Assembly: GCA_021617435.1 (NCBI GenBank) | Contig: JAJWCP010000002.1 | Coordinates: 1-30,544 of the forward strand | Length of the DNA stretch: 30,544 nt | Source: Pseudomonadota bacterium | GTDB lineage: Bacteria; Pseudomonadota; Alphaproteobacteria; RF32; CAG-239 | Direction of reading: 5' to 3' | Shown: piece after piece, positions 15,578-21,724 of the stretch | Position numbering within the stretch: position 1 is the first letter of the stretch | How the letters are laid out: every line of letters starts with the position of its first letter | Notes under the pieces: generated by a model | Seen by the model: only the letters and a program-made list of their open reading frames with translations | Told to the model about the DNA's origin: nothing | The model's database searches: none | Made by a program: the position numbers and the translations under genes

Positions 15578-16030
15578 ATGAAACTTAATGAATTGAAAAA
15601 TAACCCGGGGGCTACCAAAGATCGTATTCGCGTTGGTCGCGGTATCGGTAGCGGCAAGGGTAAAACCGGCGGACGCGGCGTTAAAGGTCAAAAATCTCGT
15701 TCCGGTGTTGCCGTAAACGGATTTGAAGGCGGTCAAATGCCTCTTTACCGTCGTTTGCCGAAACGCGGTTTTAAAAACCCGTTTGCACTTCATTTTGCAG
15801 TTGTTAATTTGGACACCATTCAAAAAGCTATTGATGCCGGCAAGTTAGATGCCAAGGCTATTGATGTTGAAGCTTTGTTGAAGTCCGGTATTATCAGCAA
15901 GCAAAAAGACGGTGTACGCCTTTTGGCTCGCGGCGCTGTTACCAGCAGCGTTACCATTTCAGTAAATTCTGCTTCAAAAGCAGCTGTTGAAGCTGTTGAA
16001 AAAGCAGGCGGTAAGGTTAATCTTATCTAA
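15578..16030 (+). CDS. rplO: 50S ribosomal protein L15
   Basis: L15 is a late-assembly 50S protein with a long N-terminal extension. It starts MKLNELKNNPGATKDRIRVGRGIGSGKGKTGGRG and contains FEGGQMPLYRRLPKRGFKN, both signatures. It is 150 residues. An AGGTGAAAG ribosome-binding site precedes the ATG. It is the last gene of the operon here: a strong terminator follows 20 nt after the stop, and secY, which nearly always follows rplO, is absent. Confidence 0.97.
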   Translation: MKLNELKNNPGATKDRIRVGRGIGSGKGKTGGRGVKGQKSRSGVAVNGFEGGQMPLYRRLPKRGFKNPFALHFAVVNLDTIQKAIDAGKLDAKAIDVEALLKSGIISKQKDGVRLLARGAVTSSVTISVNSASKAAVEAVEKAGGKVNLI

Positions 16031-16050
16031 CTGAAATTTTTTTGATGGTT

Positions 16051-16099
16051 AAAACCCCGTTGACAGGTTGCGGCTGTTGCCGCATGGTCACGGGGTTTT
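16051..16099 (+). terminator. Rho-independent terminator of the ribosomal protein operon
   Basis: AAAACCCCGTTGAC (16051-16064) pairs with GTCACGGGGTTTT (16087-16099) with one bulged T, and TGCGGC pairs with GCCGCA in the upper stem around TGTT. The 3' side is T-rich (TTTTGCTTT). This is a strong, long hairpin 20 nt after rplO and marks the operon end. Confidence 0.85.
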
Positions 16100-16118
16100 G
16101 CTTTATGGCAGATAATTC

Positions 16119-16147
16119 TTGAATTTGGCTTAAAAATGATGTATTCT
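16119..16147 (+). promoter_or_regulatory. Promoter of the small membrane protein gene
   Basis: TTGAAT (16119-16124), a 17-nt spacer and TATTCT (16142-16147) make a good sigma70-type promoter just after the operon terminator. The predicted start near 16154 gives a leader of about 70 nt before the ATG at 16225. A ribosome-binding site (AAGGA) in the leader serves a four-codon ORF, MYKF, at 16167-16181. Confidence 0.6.
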
Positions 16148-16224
16148 AAATATAACAAGGATTATTATGTATAAATTTTGAGCCTCGCTTCTTGTTGCGA
16201 GCTTGAGAGTAAATTTTTTTAATT

Positions 16225-16416
16225 ATGAGAAAAAAAAGTAAAGATACTCTGCTGGGTATCGTTGTAATAGTACTCATCATTAGCTTAGTGGTAGCAGGCT
16301 TAGCCTGTTTCACCAATATCTTTGGTGACTGGGCAGACGTTGTGCTGATAGGAGTTGCTATGCTGCTGCTTTCATGCATGGGTATTTGCTATCTTGCTTC
16401 ATCCTTGGGAATGTAG
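16225..16416 (+). CDS. Small two-helix membrane protein, function unknown
   Basis: This 63-residue protein has a basic N-terminus (MRKKSKD) and two hydrophobic helices, about residues 9-30 (LLGIVVIVLIISLVVAGLAC) and 37-60, joined by a short NIFGDWAD loop. I do not recognise the family. It has its own promoter (16119-16147) and a terminator-like hairpin (16433-16489), so it is a separate transcription unit. No good Shine-Dalgarno precedes the ATG; the leader instead has a strong site before a four-codon ORF at 16167. The leader sequence GCCTCGCT (16182-16189) is complementary to AGCGAGGC (16415-16422) over the stop codon. It could be an inner-membrane accessory protein or a toxin-like hydrophobic peptide; the sequence does not decide. 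Confidence 0.6.
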   Translation: MRKKSKDTLLGIVVIVLIISLVVAGLACFTNIFGDWADVVLIGVAMLLLSCMGICYLASSLGM

Positions 16417-16432
16417 CGAGGCAAATGAGATT

Positions 16433-16489
16433 AGGGCTGTTGGTTTTGGTTATTCGTTAGAATAATTGGAACTGACAGCTCTTTTCTTT
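16433..16489 (+). terminator. Terminator-like hairpin after the small membrane protein gene
   Basis: AGGGCTGT (16433-16440) pairs with ACAGCTCT (16475-16482), with one G-U, enclosing a second stem GTTATTC/GAATAAT near 16449-16466. A TTTCTTT tract follows. It separates the plus-strand gene from the convergent pilin-like gene ending at 16498. Confidence 0.55.
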
Positions 16490-16497
16490 AGCGGATT

Positions 16498-17340
16498 TTA
16501 TTTGTAAAGAACAAACAATTTGCAGCCGGCTTCATTGCAGGCATTGCAAAGCTCACTGAGCTTATTTATATCTAAATCGCGCAAGCATTTGCGGTTATTA
16601 CAATATTTATCACCGTATAAATTTCCTATGAAGTTATGGCCTTTATCGGTGTCATTATAGTATTTTGCCACTTCAACTTGCCATAAATTAGCGGCGTTTT
16701 CTTTGGCGGCAAGCGCAATGTTTCGGCATATTTCCGCACCTTGCGAAGAGGGTGAAAAATTAAATTGTATGCCGCCGAAATTATTTTGCCCTTCAACGCC
16801 GTTAATAATATATTTGTCGTTGGCGTAATATATAATAATTTTACCTTTGAACCAAATATCTTCTAAATTCTCATTGTTGATATATTTTATTCCGTCAGGA
16901 AGCAGGTTCATTTTGTAAAAAAGAGTTCCGTATTGAGTGCCACCGTTGGGAATGTATTGCAATTTGTCTTTAATTGAAAGCAAATTATTAATCAGCAAAT
17001 TAACAGCTTGAGCGTGCTGATTTAGTTTGTACTTCATCATCGCCTTGGAGTAACCGGCAATAGCGCCGACGGACAGGACGCCGATAATGGCAAGAACGCC
17101 GAGCATTTCCACCATACTCCGACCGGCGCAAACACTGTCATTATCGGGCTTGGACAATGCGTTCGTTCCCATAGTGTCACACTCCGGCTTGACCGGAGTG
17201 TCCAGGTCAAACCAATTAGCAAATTTTTTCCACCTGGATATTCGGGTCAAGCCCGAATATGACAACATAGGGGTGGACTGTGGTTTGACATCAGAGCGTG
17301 ACAGAGTGTTGTATAAAAAGCGGCTAAAATCTGATTTCAT
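16498..17340 (-). CDS. Type IV pilin-like protein with repeat-derived leader extension
   Basis: The 280-residue product has a type IV prepilin signature: CAG|RSMVEMLGVLAIIGVL, with the cleavage glycine at 73, glutamate at +5 of the mature form and a hydrophobic helix at about 77-98. The mature part is about 207 residues, ending in a cysteine-rich segment (CNNRKCLRDL, CNACNEAGCKLFVLYK). It is probably a secretion- or pilus-related minor pilin; no other pilus gene is nearby. The ATG at 17340 has a strong site (AGAGGA, 8-nt spacing), but this makes the leader about 73 residues, far longer than usual. Codons for about residues 25-57 come from a palindromic repeat. An ATG at 17172 (MGTNALSKPDNDSVCAG) would give a normal 17-residue leader and is a real alternative. 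Confidence 0.75.
   Translation of the reverse strand: MKSDFSRFLYNTLSRSDVKPQSTPMLSYSGLTRISRWKKFANWFDLDTPVKPECDTMGTNALSKPDNDSVCAGRSMVEMLGVLAIIGVLSVGAIAGYSKAMMKYKLNQHAQAVNLLINNLLSIKDKLQYIPNGGTQYGTLFYKMNLLPDGIKYINNENLEDIWFKGKIIIYYANDKYIINGVEGQNNFGGIQFNFSPSSQGAEICRNIALAAKENAANLWQVEVAKYYNDTDKGHNFIGNLYGDKYCNNRKCLRDLDINKLSELCNACNEAGCKLFVLYK
17136..17264. repeat. Palindromic repeat element inserted in the pilin-like gene
   Basis: Two diverged copies of a 33-bp unit face each other. The left copy is 17175-17207, beginning TGTCACACTCCGG and ending GTCCAGGT. The right copy is 17232-17264, in reverse, beginning ACCTGGATATTCGGG. Each unit has an internal palindrome around CTTGA/TCAAG, and a 24-bp AT-rich spacer lies between. 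A third partial unit (TGTCATTATCGGGCTTGG) begins at 17136. Units reading like GTCAT...CGGGCTTGACCCG...TCCAGG are common dispersed repeats in Proteobacteria. The region stays open in frame on both strands. Confidence 0.75.
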
Positions 17341-17374
17341 ATTAAAATCCTCTCAAAAAGTTAATTCTGAAAAG

Positions 17375-17401
17375 ATTTTAGCTCGCGTTTTTTTTTTGCA
17401 A
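17375..17401 (-). promoter_or_regulatory. Possible promoter of the pilin-like gene with A10 spacer tract
   Basis: Read on the minus strand, TTGCAA (17396-17401) and TAAAAT (17375-17380) are 15 nt apart, and the spacer contains most of a run of ten A (17388-17397). The spacing is shorter than optimal. The predicted transcript would start about 25-30 nt before the ATG at 17340. Confidence 0.35.
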
Positions 17402-17450
17402 TATTTACGAGTCCAAAGCTGTGCATAAGTTGTATTTAAAGCCGCACTTT

Positions 17451-17626
17451 AAAATTCCCCTCTATGGAGGGGTGCCGAAGGCGGGGTGGTTTCATCATTG
17501 TTTTGCAACATCTTAAATGTTTGTTTTTCTGTTATAAAATCTGCAAATTAAATTTAATTTTCAACATAACAAAACAGACCACCCCGTCGGCGTTCCGCCG
17601 CCACCTCTCCACGGGATAGAAATTTT
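17451..17626. repeat. Imperfect inverted-repeat (MITE-like) element
   Basis: The left arm 17451-17493 runs AAAATTCCCCTCTATGGAGG then GTGCCGAAGGCGGGGTGGT. The right arm 17575-17626 runs GACCACCCCGTCGGCG, CCGCCACCTCTCC, GGGATAGAAATTTT. The arms are diverged inverted copies, each with its own small palindrome (CCCCTC/GAGGGG in the left). The centre is AT-rich and non-coding. It lies between the pilin-like gene and the membrane protein gene, right after the latter's stop region. No transposase is encoded, so it is at most non-autonomous. Confidence 0.6.
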
Positions 17627-17635
17627 ATAGAGCCT

Positions 17636-18148
17636 TTATTGCGCGGGGGTTGGAGCTTGCGGGGCAGACTGAGCTGCAGGTTCGGCTGCGGTTGGAATTT
17701 GCGCGGCGGTCGGACCGTCTACTGCTTCCATTATTGCATTATAGTTTTCTTGCAATTCCCGCTGATTGTTTTGTAAATCAGTTGTAACCTGATTAAATTC
17801 CGGCAAGTCATAATTTTCATCTTCATCGCCGGTAAAAGACATTACCATTACAAACAACATGCTGAAAATAAATGATACCACTAACATTAAAAAATGACCG
17901 ACCATAGTTTGTATGGTGGCTTGCCAATCGGTGATTACGCCGCCTTTGTAATATGTGCGCTTGAAAATATAAACATAAATTCCGGCAACCAAAAACATGA
18001 GCAGGTATAAATGATAATTGGTGTAAAACTGGTGCAACTGTTCGTCTTCAAGGGTGCCCATGGCAGTAAAGCCGGTTAAAATACCGAGCAATACCATCGG
18101 ATTAAAAATTAATCCAGAACGAAACAGCGCTAAAATACCTTTTATCAT
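17636..18148 (-). CDS. Small integral membrane protein, function unknown
   Basis: The 170-residue protein has about three hydrophobic segments, near residues 13-33, 46-63 and 80-107 (MLVVSFIFSMLFVMVMSF). An acidic stretch (GDEDENYDLPEF) follows, then a Gln/Asn-rich, probably helical segment and an Ala/Pro/Gln-rich tail ending QAPTPAQ. I do not recognise a family. The gene lies 70 nt downstream of glmM on the same strand and just upstream of the MITE-like repeat. The ATG at 18148 is preceded by AAGGAAAAT. Membrane topology and the disordered tail suggest an envelope protein, but no role can be assigned. Confidence 0.7.
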   Translation of the reverse strand: MIKGILALFRSGLIFNPMVLLGILTGFTAMGTLEDEQLHQFYTNYHLYLLMFLVAGIYVYIFKRTYYKGGVITDWQATIQTMVGHFLMLVVSFIFSMLFVMVMSFTGDEDENYDLPEFNQVTTDLQNNQRELQENYNAIMEAVDGPTAAQIPTAAEPAAQSAPQAPTPAQ

Positions 18149-18178
18149 TTTATTTTCCTTTTGTTGGCTTTAACATCA

Positions 18179-18202
18179 GAAAAATAATACTCTTTGCGAG
18201 TA
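18179..18202 (-). terminator. Weak terminator-like hairpin after glmM
   Basis: On the minus strand TACTC-GCAAA-GAGTA (18188-18202) is followed by TTATTTTTC. The stem is only 5 bp, so termination may be partial and the downstream membrane protein gene may be read through from glmM. Confidence 0.3.
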
Positions 18203-18218
18203 AATAAAGGTTTAACCG

Positions 18219-19565
18219 CTAGCGGTATTTTTCAATTTCAGTGACAATGGCGTTGCTGATTTCCTCAACAAGCTGATTATCTTCAGCCTCAACTCGCACT
18301 TTAATCATCGGTTCAGTGCCTGATTTGCGAACAATTATTGAGCCTGAACTTTTAATTTTTTGCTCCGAATCGGTGATAATCTGTTGCACAATACTGCTTG
18401 CAAACGCAGTGTTTACATCTTCAGGCGATTTAAAGCGCAAATTGCTGATTTGGCACGGACATTTGGCAAACAGCGGAAAAATCTCGCTCATCTTTTTGCC
18501 GCTTTTTAAGAGTCCTAAGCTGATAATCAAGCCGGTTAATAATGCGTCGCCGGTTTTGGCATAATCGGAAAGCACCATGTGCCCGGATTCTTCACCGCCT
18601 ACATTAGCTCCGGTTTGCCGCATTTTTTCAATAACATAGCGTTCGCCGACAGCTGAGCGGTAATAATCTATGCCGAGGGTGTGCAGGTATTTTTCAAGCC
18701 CTAAATTTGACCATACGGTGGCTACAACCGCGTTGCCTTTTAACATATTTTCATGCTTAAAATAAGTGGCTAAAAAGGCAATAATTTGGTCGCCTTCAAT
18801 ACGGGTGCCGTTTTCATCGCAGATAATAATGCGGTCGCCGTCGCCGTCAACGGCAATGCCGAGATGAGCATGCGAATCGGTAACAACCTGTTGCATTTTT
18901 TCAGTATGCTGCGAGCCGCAATCTTTGTTAATGTTGTAACCGTCGGGCGCGTCAGCCAAAGTAATAACCCCTGCGCCTAAATCTTTGAAAATTTGCGGCA
19001 TGATTTTTGAAAAAGCGCCGTTAGCGCAGTCAAGCACAACGCGTAAACCTTTTAAGGCGTTGGTGTTTGGCGCAATGGAGCGGGCGTTTGCCATATAAGC
19101 CGGTATGCTTTTTTCATCTTCAAACACGCGACCGATATTTTCTTTGTTTTGCGTAAAGACCATATCAGAGGTTAAAAGCTTTTCAAGCTCGGCGGTCTTT
19201 TCGTCAGAAAATTTATCGCCACTGTTGTTTACAAGCTTAATGCCGTTGTCATGATACGGGTTGTGCGAGGCGGTAATCATAACGGCCATATCGGCGTTTA
19301 AGCTGCCAACTTCAGCGGTTAATAACGGAGTGGGCACCACGCCCATTTTAATTACGTTGACGCCCATTGAGGTAAATCCGGCAATAAGCGCGGATTCAAG
19401 CATGTCGCCGGAAACGCGGGTATCTTTGCCGATAGCGACGCGTTTTTTTTGCGTGCAGATTAAATGACTTAATGTTTGTGCTAAGCGAAATGCAAATTCC
19501 GCCGTCATTGGAAATTCATTTGCCACGCCGCGTACGCCGTCAGTGCCGAAAAGTTTGTTTGCCAT
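18219..19565 (-). CDS. glmM: Phosphoglucosamine mutase GlmM
   Basis: GlmM converts glucosamine-6-phosphate to glucosamine-1-phosphate on the way to UDP-GlcNAc for peptidoglycan and lipid A. The 448-residue length is typical. It starts KLFGTDGVRGVAN. The phosphoserine loop ITASHNPYHDNG places the catalytic serine at 100, the metal-binding loop DGDGDR is at 240-245, the sugar-binding loop reads GGEESGH, and the C-terminal phosphate loop reads VRKSGTEPMIKVRVE. It lies between an outer-membrane barrel gene upstream and a membrane protein downstream. The more usual neighbours, ftsH or folP, are absent. Its product feeds the same lipid A pathway as lpxC nearby. Confidence 0.97.
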   Translation of the reverse strand: MANKLFGTDGVRGVANEFPMTAEFAFRLAQTLSHLICTQKKRVAIGKDTRVSGDMLESALIAGFTSMGVNVIKMGVVPTPLLTAEVGSLNADMAVMITASHNPYHDNGIKLVNNSGDKFSDEKTAELEKLLTSDMVFTQNKENIGRVFEDEKSIPAYMANARSIAPNTNALKGLRVVLDCANGAFSKIMPQIFKDLGAGVITLADAPDGYNINKDCGSQHTEKMQQVVTDSHAHLGIAVDGDGDRIIICDENGTRIEGDQIIAFLATYFKHENMLKGNAVVATVWSNLGLEKYLHTLGIDYYRSAVGERYVIEKMRQTGANVGGEESGHMVLSDYAKTGDALLTGLIISLGLLKSGKKMSEIFPLFAKCPCQISNLRFKSPEDVNTAFASSIVQQIITDSEQKIKSSGSIIVRKSGTEPMIKVRVEAEDNQLVEEISNAIVTEIEKYR

Positions 19566-19644
19566 AATTAAAAGCCTCCGTTGAATATTATAAAATAAAG
19601 TTTAACCGCGTTAAACAAAAACTCAAGCACAAAAACAAATATCG

Positions 19645-19678
19645 CACAAAAAAGAGAGTTTGCGAACAAACTCTCTTT
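19645..19678 (-). terminator. Rho-independent terminator of the outer-membrane protein gene
   Basis: On the minus strand AAAGAGAGTTTG (19667-19678) and CAAACTCTCTTT (19651-19662) form a perfect 12-bp stem with a TTCG tetraloop, followed by a run of T (TTTTTTGTG). It lies 20 nt after the barrel protein stop. The hairpin is symmetrical, so it could work on both strands, though there is no plus-strand gene here. Confidence 0.9.
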
Positions 19679-19697
19679 ACTTTGATTGATGGTTACA

Positions 19698-20303
19698 TTA
19701 GAAAACGTAACGAACGCCGCCGTACAGTTCTTGAGCGGTGATGTCGGCATGCTTCATGCTGCCCATATCGTAGTAACGGTAGCCCAAGTCAACGTTAAAG
19801 CGGTTGGTTACTTTTACGGAAACACCTGCGCCCAAAGCCCATGTGAAGTTGCCTTCTTTGTATTTGGCATTGCTGTAACCCCATGTGGTATCAACATTGT
19901 TGTATTTTAATCTGGTGTAACCTAAACCGGCTCCGACATACGGTGACCACCAGTTGTAAGGCAATAAATCATAGTATACATTAAACATGTATGAGTATGA
20001 CTTAAATTTCATGGTATCAGTTAAACCTTCATTGGTTACTTCTTCATCAGTGTGTTTACGCCATACATATTCAAGTTCGCCGCGAAAATGTTCATAACGG
20101 TAACCTAAAGCACCGCTAATCATTAAGCGATTGTCGTCAAGGTTGTCACCGCTGATGTCGGCAATGTCACCGCTATCGGAAACATCGTGTTGAACAACAC
20201 CGGCACGCAAAGCGCCGTACCAACCGTCACATTCGGCATGAGCCGGCATAGCAAAAGCAGCAACCAAGGCAATGGCGGCTGACGATAATAAAATTTTTTT
20301 CAT
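19698..20303 (-). CDS. Outer-membrane beta-barrel protein (OmpA/porin-like)
   Basis: The 201-residue protein begins with a Sec signal peptide, MKKILLSSAAIALVAAFAMPAHA, cleaved after AHA. The mature part shows alternating aromatic and hydrophobic strands (WYGALRAGVV, GALGYRYEHFRGELEYVW, YMFNVYYDL, PYVGAGLGYTRL, WALGAGVSVKV, FNVDLGYRYYDM), consistent with a barrel of about eight strands. It ends in YGGVRYVF; a terminal aromatic residue is the recognition signal of the BAM complex. It resembles the Omp25/OmpW-like small barrels of Alphaproteobacteria. A good AGGAG site lies before the ATG, and a TATACT -10-like box is at 20336-20341. It is a separate transcription unit with its own terminator. 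Its ligand is unknown. Confidence 0.88.
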   Translation of the reverse strand: MKKILLSSAAIALVAAFAMPAHAECDGWYGALRAGVVQHDVSDSGDIADISGDNLDDNRLMISGALGYRYEHFRGELEYVWRKHTDEEVTNEGLTDTMKFKSYSYMFNVYYDLLPYNWWSPYVGAGLGYTRLKYNNVDTTWGYSNAKYKEGNFTWALGAGVSVKVTNRFNVDLGYRYYDMGSMKHADITAQELYGGVRYVF

Positions 20304-20403
20304 TTAAGTACTCCTAAAAAAACAGAACTGAGGAGAGTATAGCGAAAAAACTTTTAAAATATACTTAATATCGGTGATAAACTGAAAAACTTGTAAAAAT
20401 CGT

Positions 20404-20430
20404 TTGATTTTAGATGTAATTGTGTATAGG
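20404..20430 (+). promoter_or_regulatory. Possible rnpB promoter
   Basis: TTGATT (20404-20409) and TATAGG (20425-20430) are 15 nt apart; shifting the -35 box by one base (TTTGAT) gives 16. A start near 20437 would match the predicted 5' end of RNase P RNA at about 20440. The match is modest. Confidence 0.35.
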
Positions 20431-20439
20431 TTAAAAACA

Positions 20440-20833
20440 GGGTGGTCGGACAGCCGCGCCGCGGAAGGTAAAATCAGACGGTGAGGAAAGTCCGGGCTTC
20501 ATGGAAACAAGGCACCGGATAACGTCCGGCCGGAGTAATCCGAGGGAAAGCGCCACAGAAAATATACCGCCGAAATATATTTTCGGTAAGGTTGAAATGG
20601 CGAGGTAAGAGCTCACCGCTGCAACAGCAATGTCGCAGGCATGGCAAACCCTGCTTGATGTAAGACCAAATAAGGAGTAATCAGAATTTATCTGACTGAG
20701 AGTTTCCACTCTGTCCAGAGGTAGGTCGCACGAACAAACCGGCAACGGTTTGGCTTAGATGAATGGCTGTCGCGACAATCTTTATCGCAAGATAAAGCAA
20801 GTGTTGACACAAAACCCGGCTTATAGACCGCCC
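20440..20833 (+). ncRNA. rnpB: RNase P RNA, bacterial class A
   Basis: This is the catalytic RNA of RNase P, which cuts the 5' leader from pre-tRNAs. The universally conserved segments are present: GAGGAAAGTCCGGGCT near 20481-20496, the GCGCCACAGAAA region near 20550, AGGGTGAAATGG-like GGTTGAAATGGCG near 20590, and near the end CAAAACCCGGCTTATAGACC. The terminal helix P1 forms from GGGTGGTC (20440-20447) and GACCGCCC (20826-20833). The length of about 394 nt is typical. No clear terminator follows; lpxC begins 21 nt later. Ends are set by pairing and may be off by a few bases. Confidence 0.93.
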
Positions 20834-20854
20834 AAGTTATTTTTGGAGATGAAA

Positions 20855-21724
20855 ATGATACAACGTACATTGAAAGAACCTCTGACTATAAAAGGAATCG
20901 GATTGCACTCAGGTTGTGATTCGGTTTTGGTGATTAATCCGGCGCCGGTTAATACCGGAATTGTTTTTTGCCGCACGGATGTTGCCGGTGCCAAACCGAT
21001 TGCCGCCACTTATGATAATGTGGCTGATACGCGCAACTGCACTTGTTTGGGCAAAAACGGAGTTTTAGTTAGCACAATTGAACATTTAATGGCGGCGTTA
21101 TACGCGGCGCAAATTGATAATGCTTATATTGAGTGCAATAATCAGGAATTGCCGATTGCAGACGGCAGCAGCAAGGTGTTTTATGGTGAACTTGCCGCCG
21201 CGCCCAAGCAAGAGCAAAACGCGGGCAGTAAATTTATTGAAGTGTTAAAGCCGGTTGAATTTGCCGATGGCAAGGGCGGAAGCGTTAAGCTGCTGCCTAA
21301 CGGCGGAAAAGACTTAAATGTGCATTTTGAAATTGAGTTCTCGTCCAAGATTGTTGGACATCAGGTGTTTGACGCTAAAATTACGCCGGAAATTTTCAGC
21401 TCGCAAATTGCTCTGTGCCGCACATTTTGTGAAAAATATCAAATTGAATATTTAAAGTCATTAGGTTTAATTAAAGGCGGAAGTTTGGATAACGCAGTGG
21501 TGCTTGACGGCGATACGATTTTAAATCCCGAGGGTTTCAGGGTTAAAAATGAATGCGTTAATCATAAGGTTTTGGATTTAATCGGGGATATGTACACTTC
21601 TGGATACCGCTTGGTTGCCGATGTGGTTGCCGTTTGCAGCGGGCATTTTCATAATAATGAAATTTTGAAAAAATTGTTTGCGGACGCTACAAATTATAAA
21701 GTTTTTGACGGAGATAAAAAATAA
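20855..21724 (+). CDS. lpxC: UDP-3-O-acyl-N-acetylglucosamine deacetylase LpxC
   Basis: LpxC carries out the committed, zinc-dependent step of lipid A synthesis. Zinc ligands are visible at His77 (TIEHLMAAL), His237 and Asp241 (NHKVLDLIGD); the catalytic Glu76 and His264 (SGHFHN) are present. From the ATG at 20855 (MIQRTLKEPLTIKGIGLHSG) it has 289 residues; the TTTGGAGATGAAA just before supplies GGAG at 6 nt. The frame is open to 20759, but that lies inside rnpB and is rejected. The stop overlaps the bamD start by one base. In many Alphaproteobacteria lpxC follows ftsZ; here rnpB takes that place. Confidence 0.96.
   Translation: MIQRTLKEPLTIKGIGLHSGCDSVLVINPAPVNTGIVFCRTDVAGAKPIAATYDNVADTRNCTCLGKNGVLVSTIEHLMAALYAAQIDNAYIECNNQELPIADGSSKVFYGELAAAPKQEQNAGSKFIEVLKPVEFADGKGGSVKLLPNGGKDLNVHFEIEFSSKIVGHQVFDAKITPEIFSSQIALCRTFCEKYQIEYLKSLGLIKGGSLDNAVVLDGDTILNPEGFRVKNECVNHKVLDLIGDMYTSGYRLVADVVAVCSGHFHNNEILKKLFADATNYKVFDGDKK

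Noticed and set aside
16498..17340. Pilin-like gene as a pseudogene
   Set aside because: The frame is intact with a strong ribosome-binding site and a perfect prepilin motif; the repeat insertion is in frame and lies in a removable leader.
17087..17428. Plus-strand open frame of 113 residues opposite the pilin-like gene
   Set aside because: It results from the palindromic repeat being open on both strands; it has no ribosome-binding site or known domain.
17136..17626. CRISPR array
   Set aside because: The repeats are inverted and imperfect, differ in length, and have no regular spacers or cas genes nearby.
20431..20745. Open frame on the minus strand over the start of rnpB
   Set aside because: The region is RNase P RNA on the plus strand, so the open frame is accidental.
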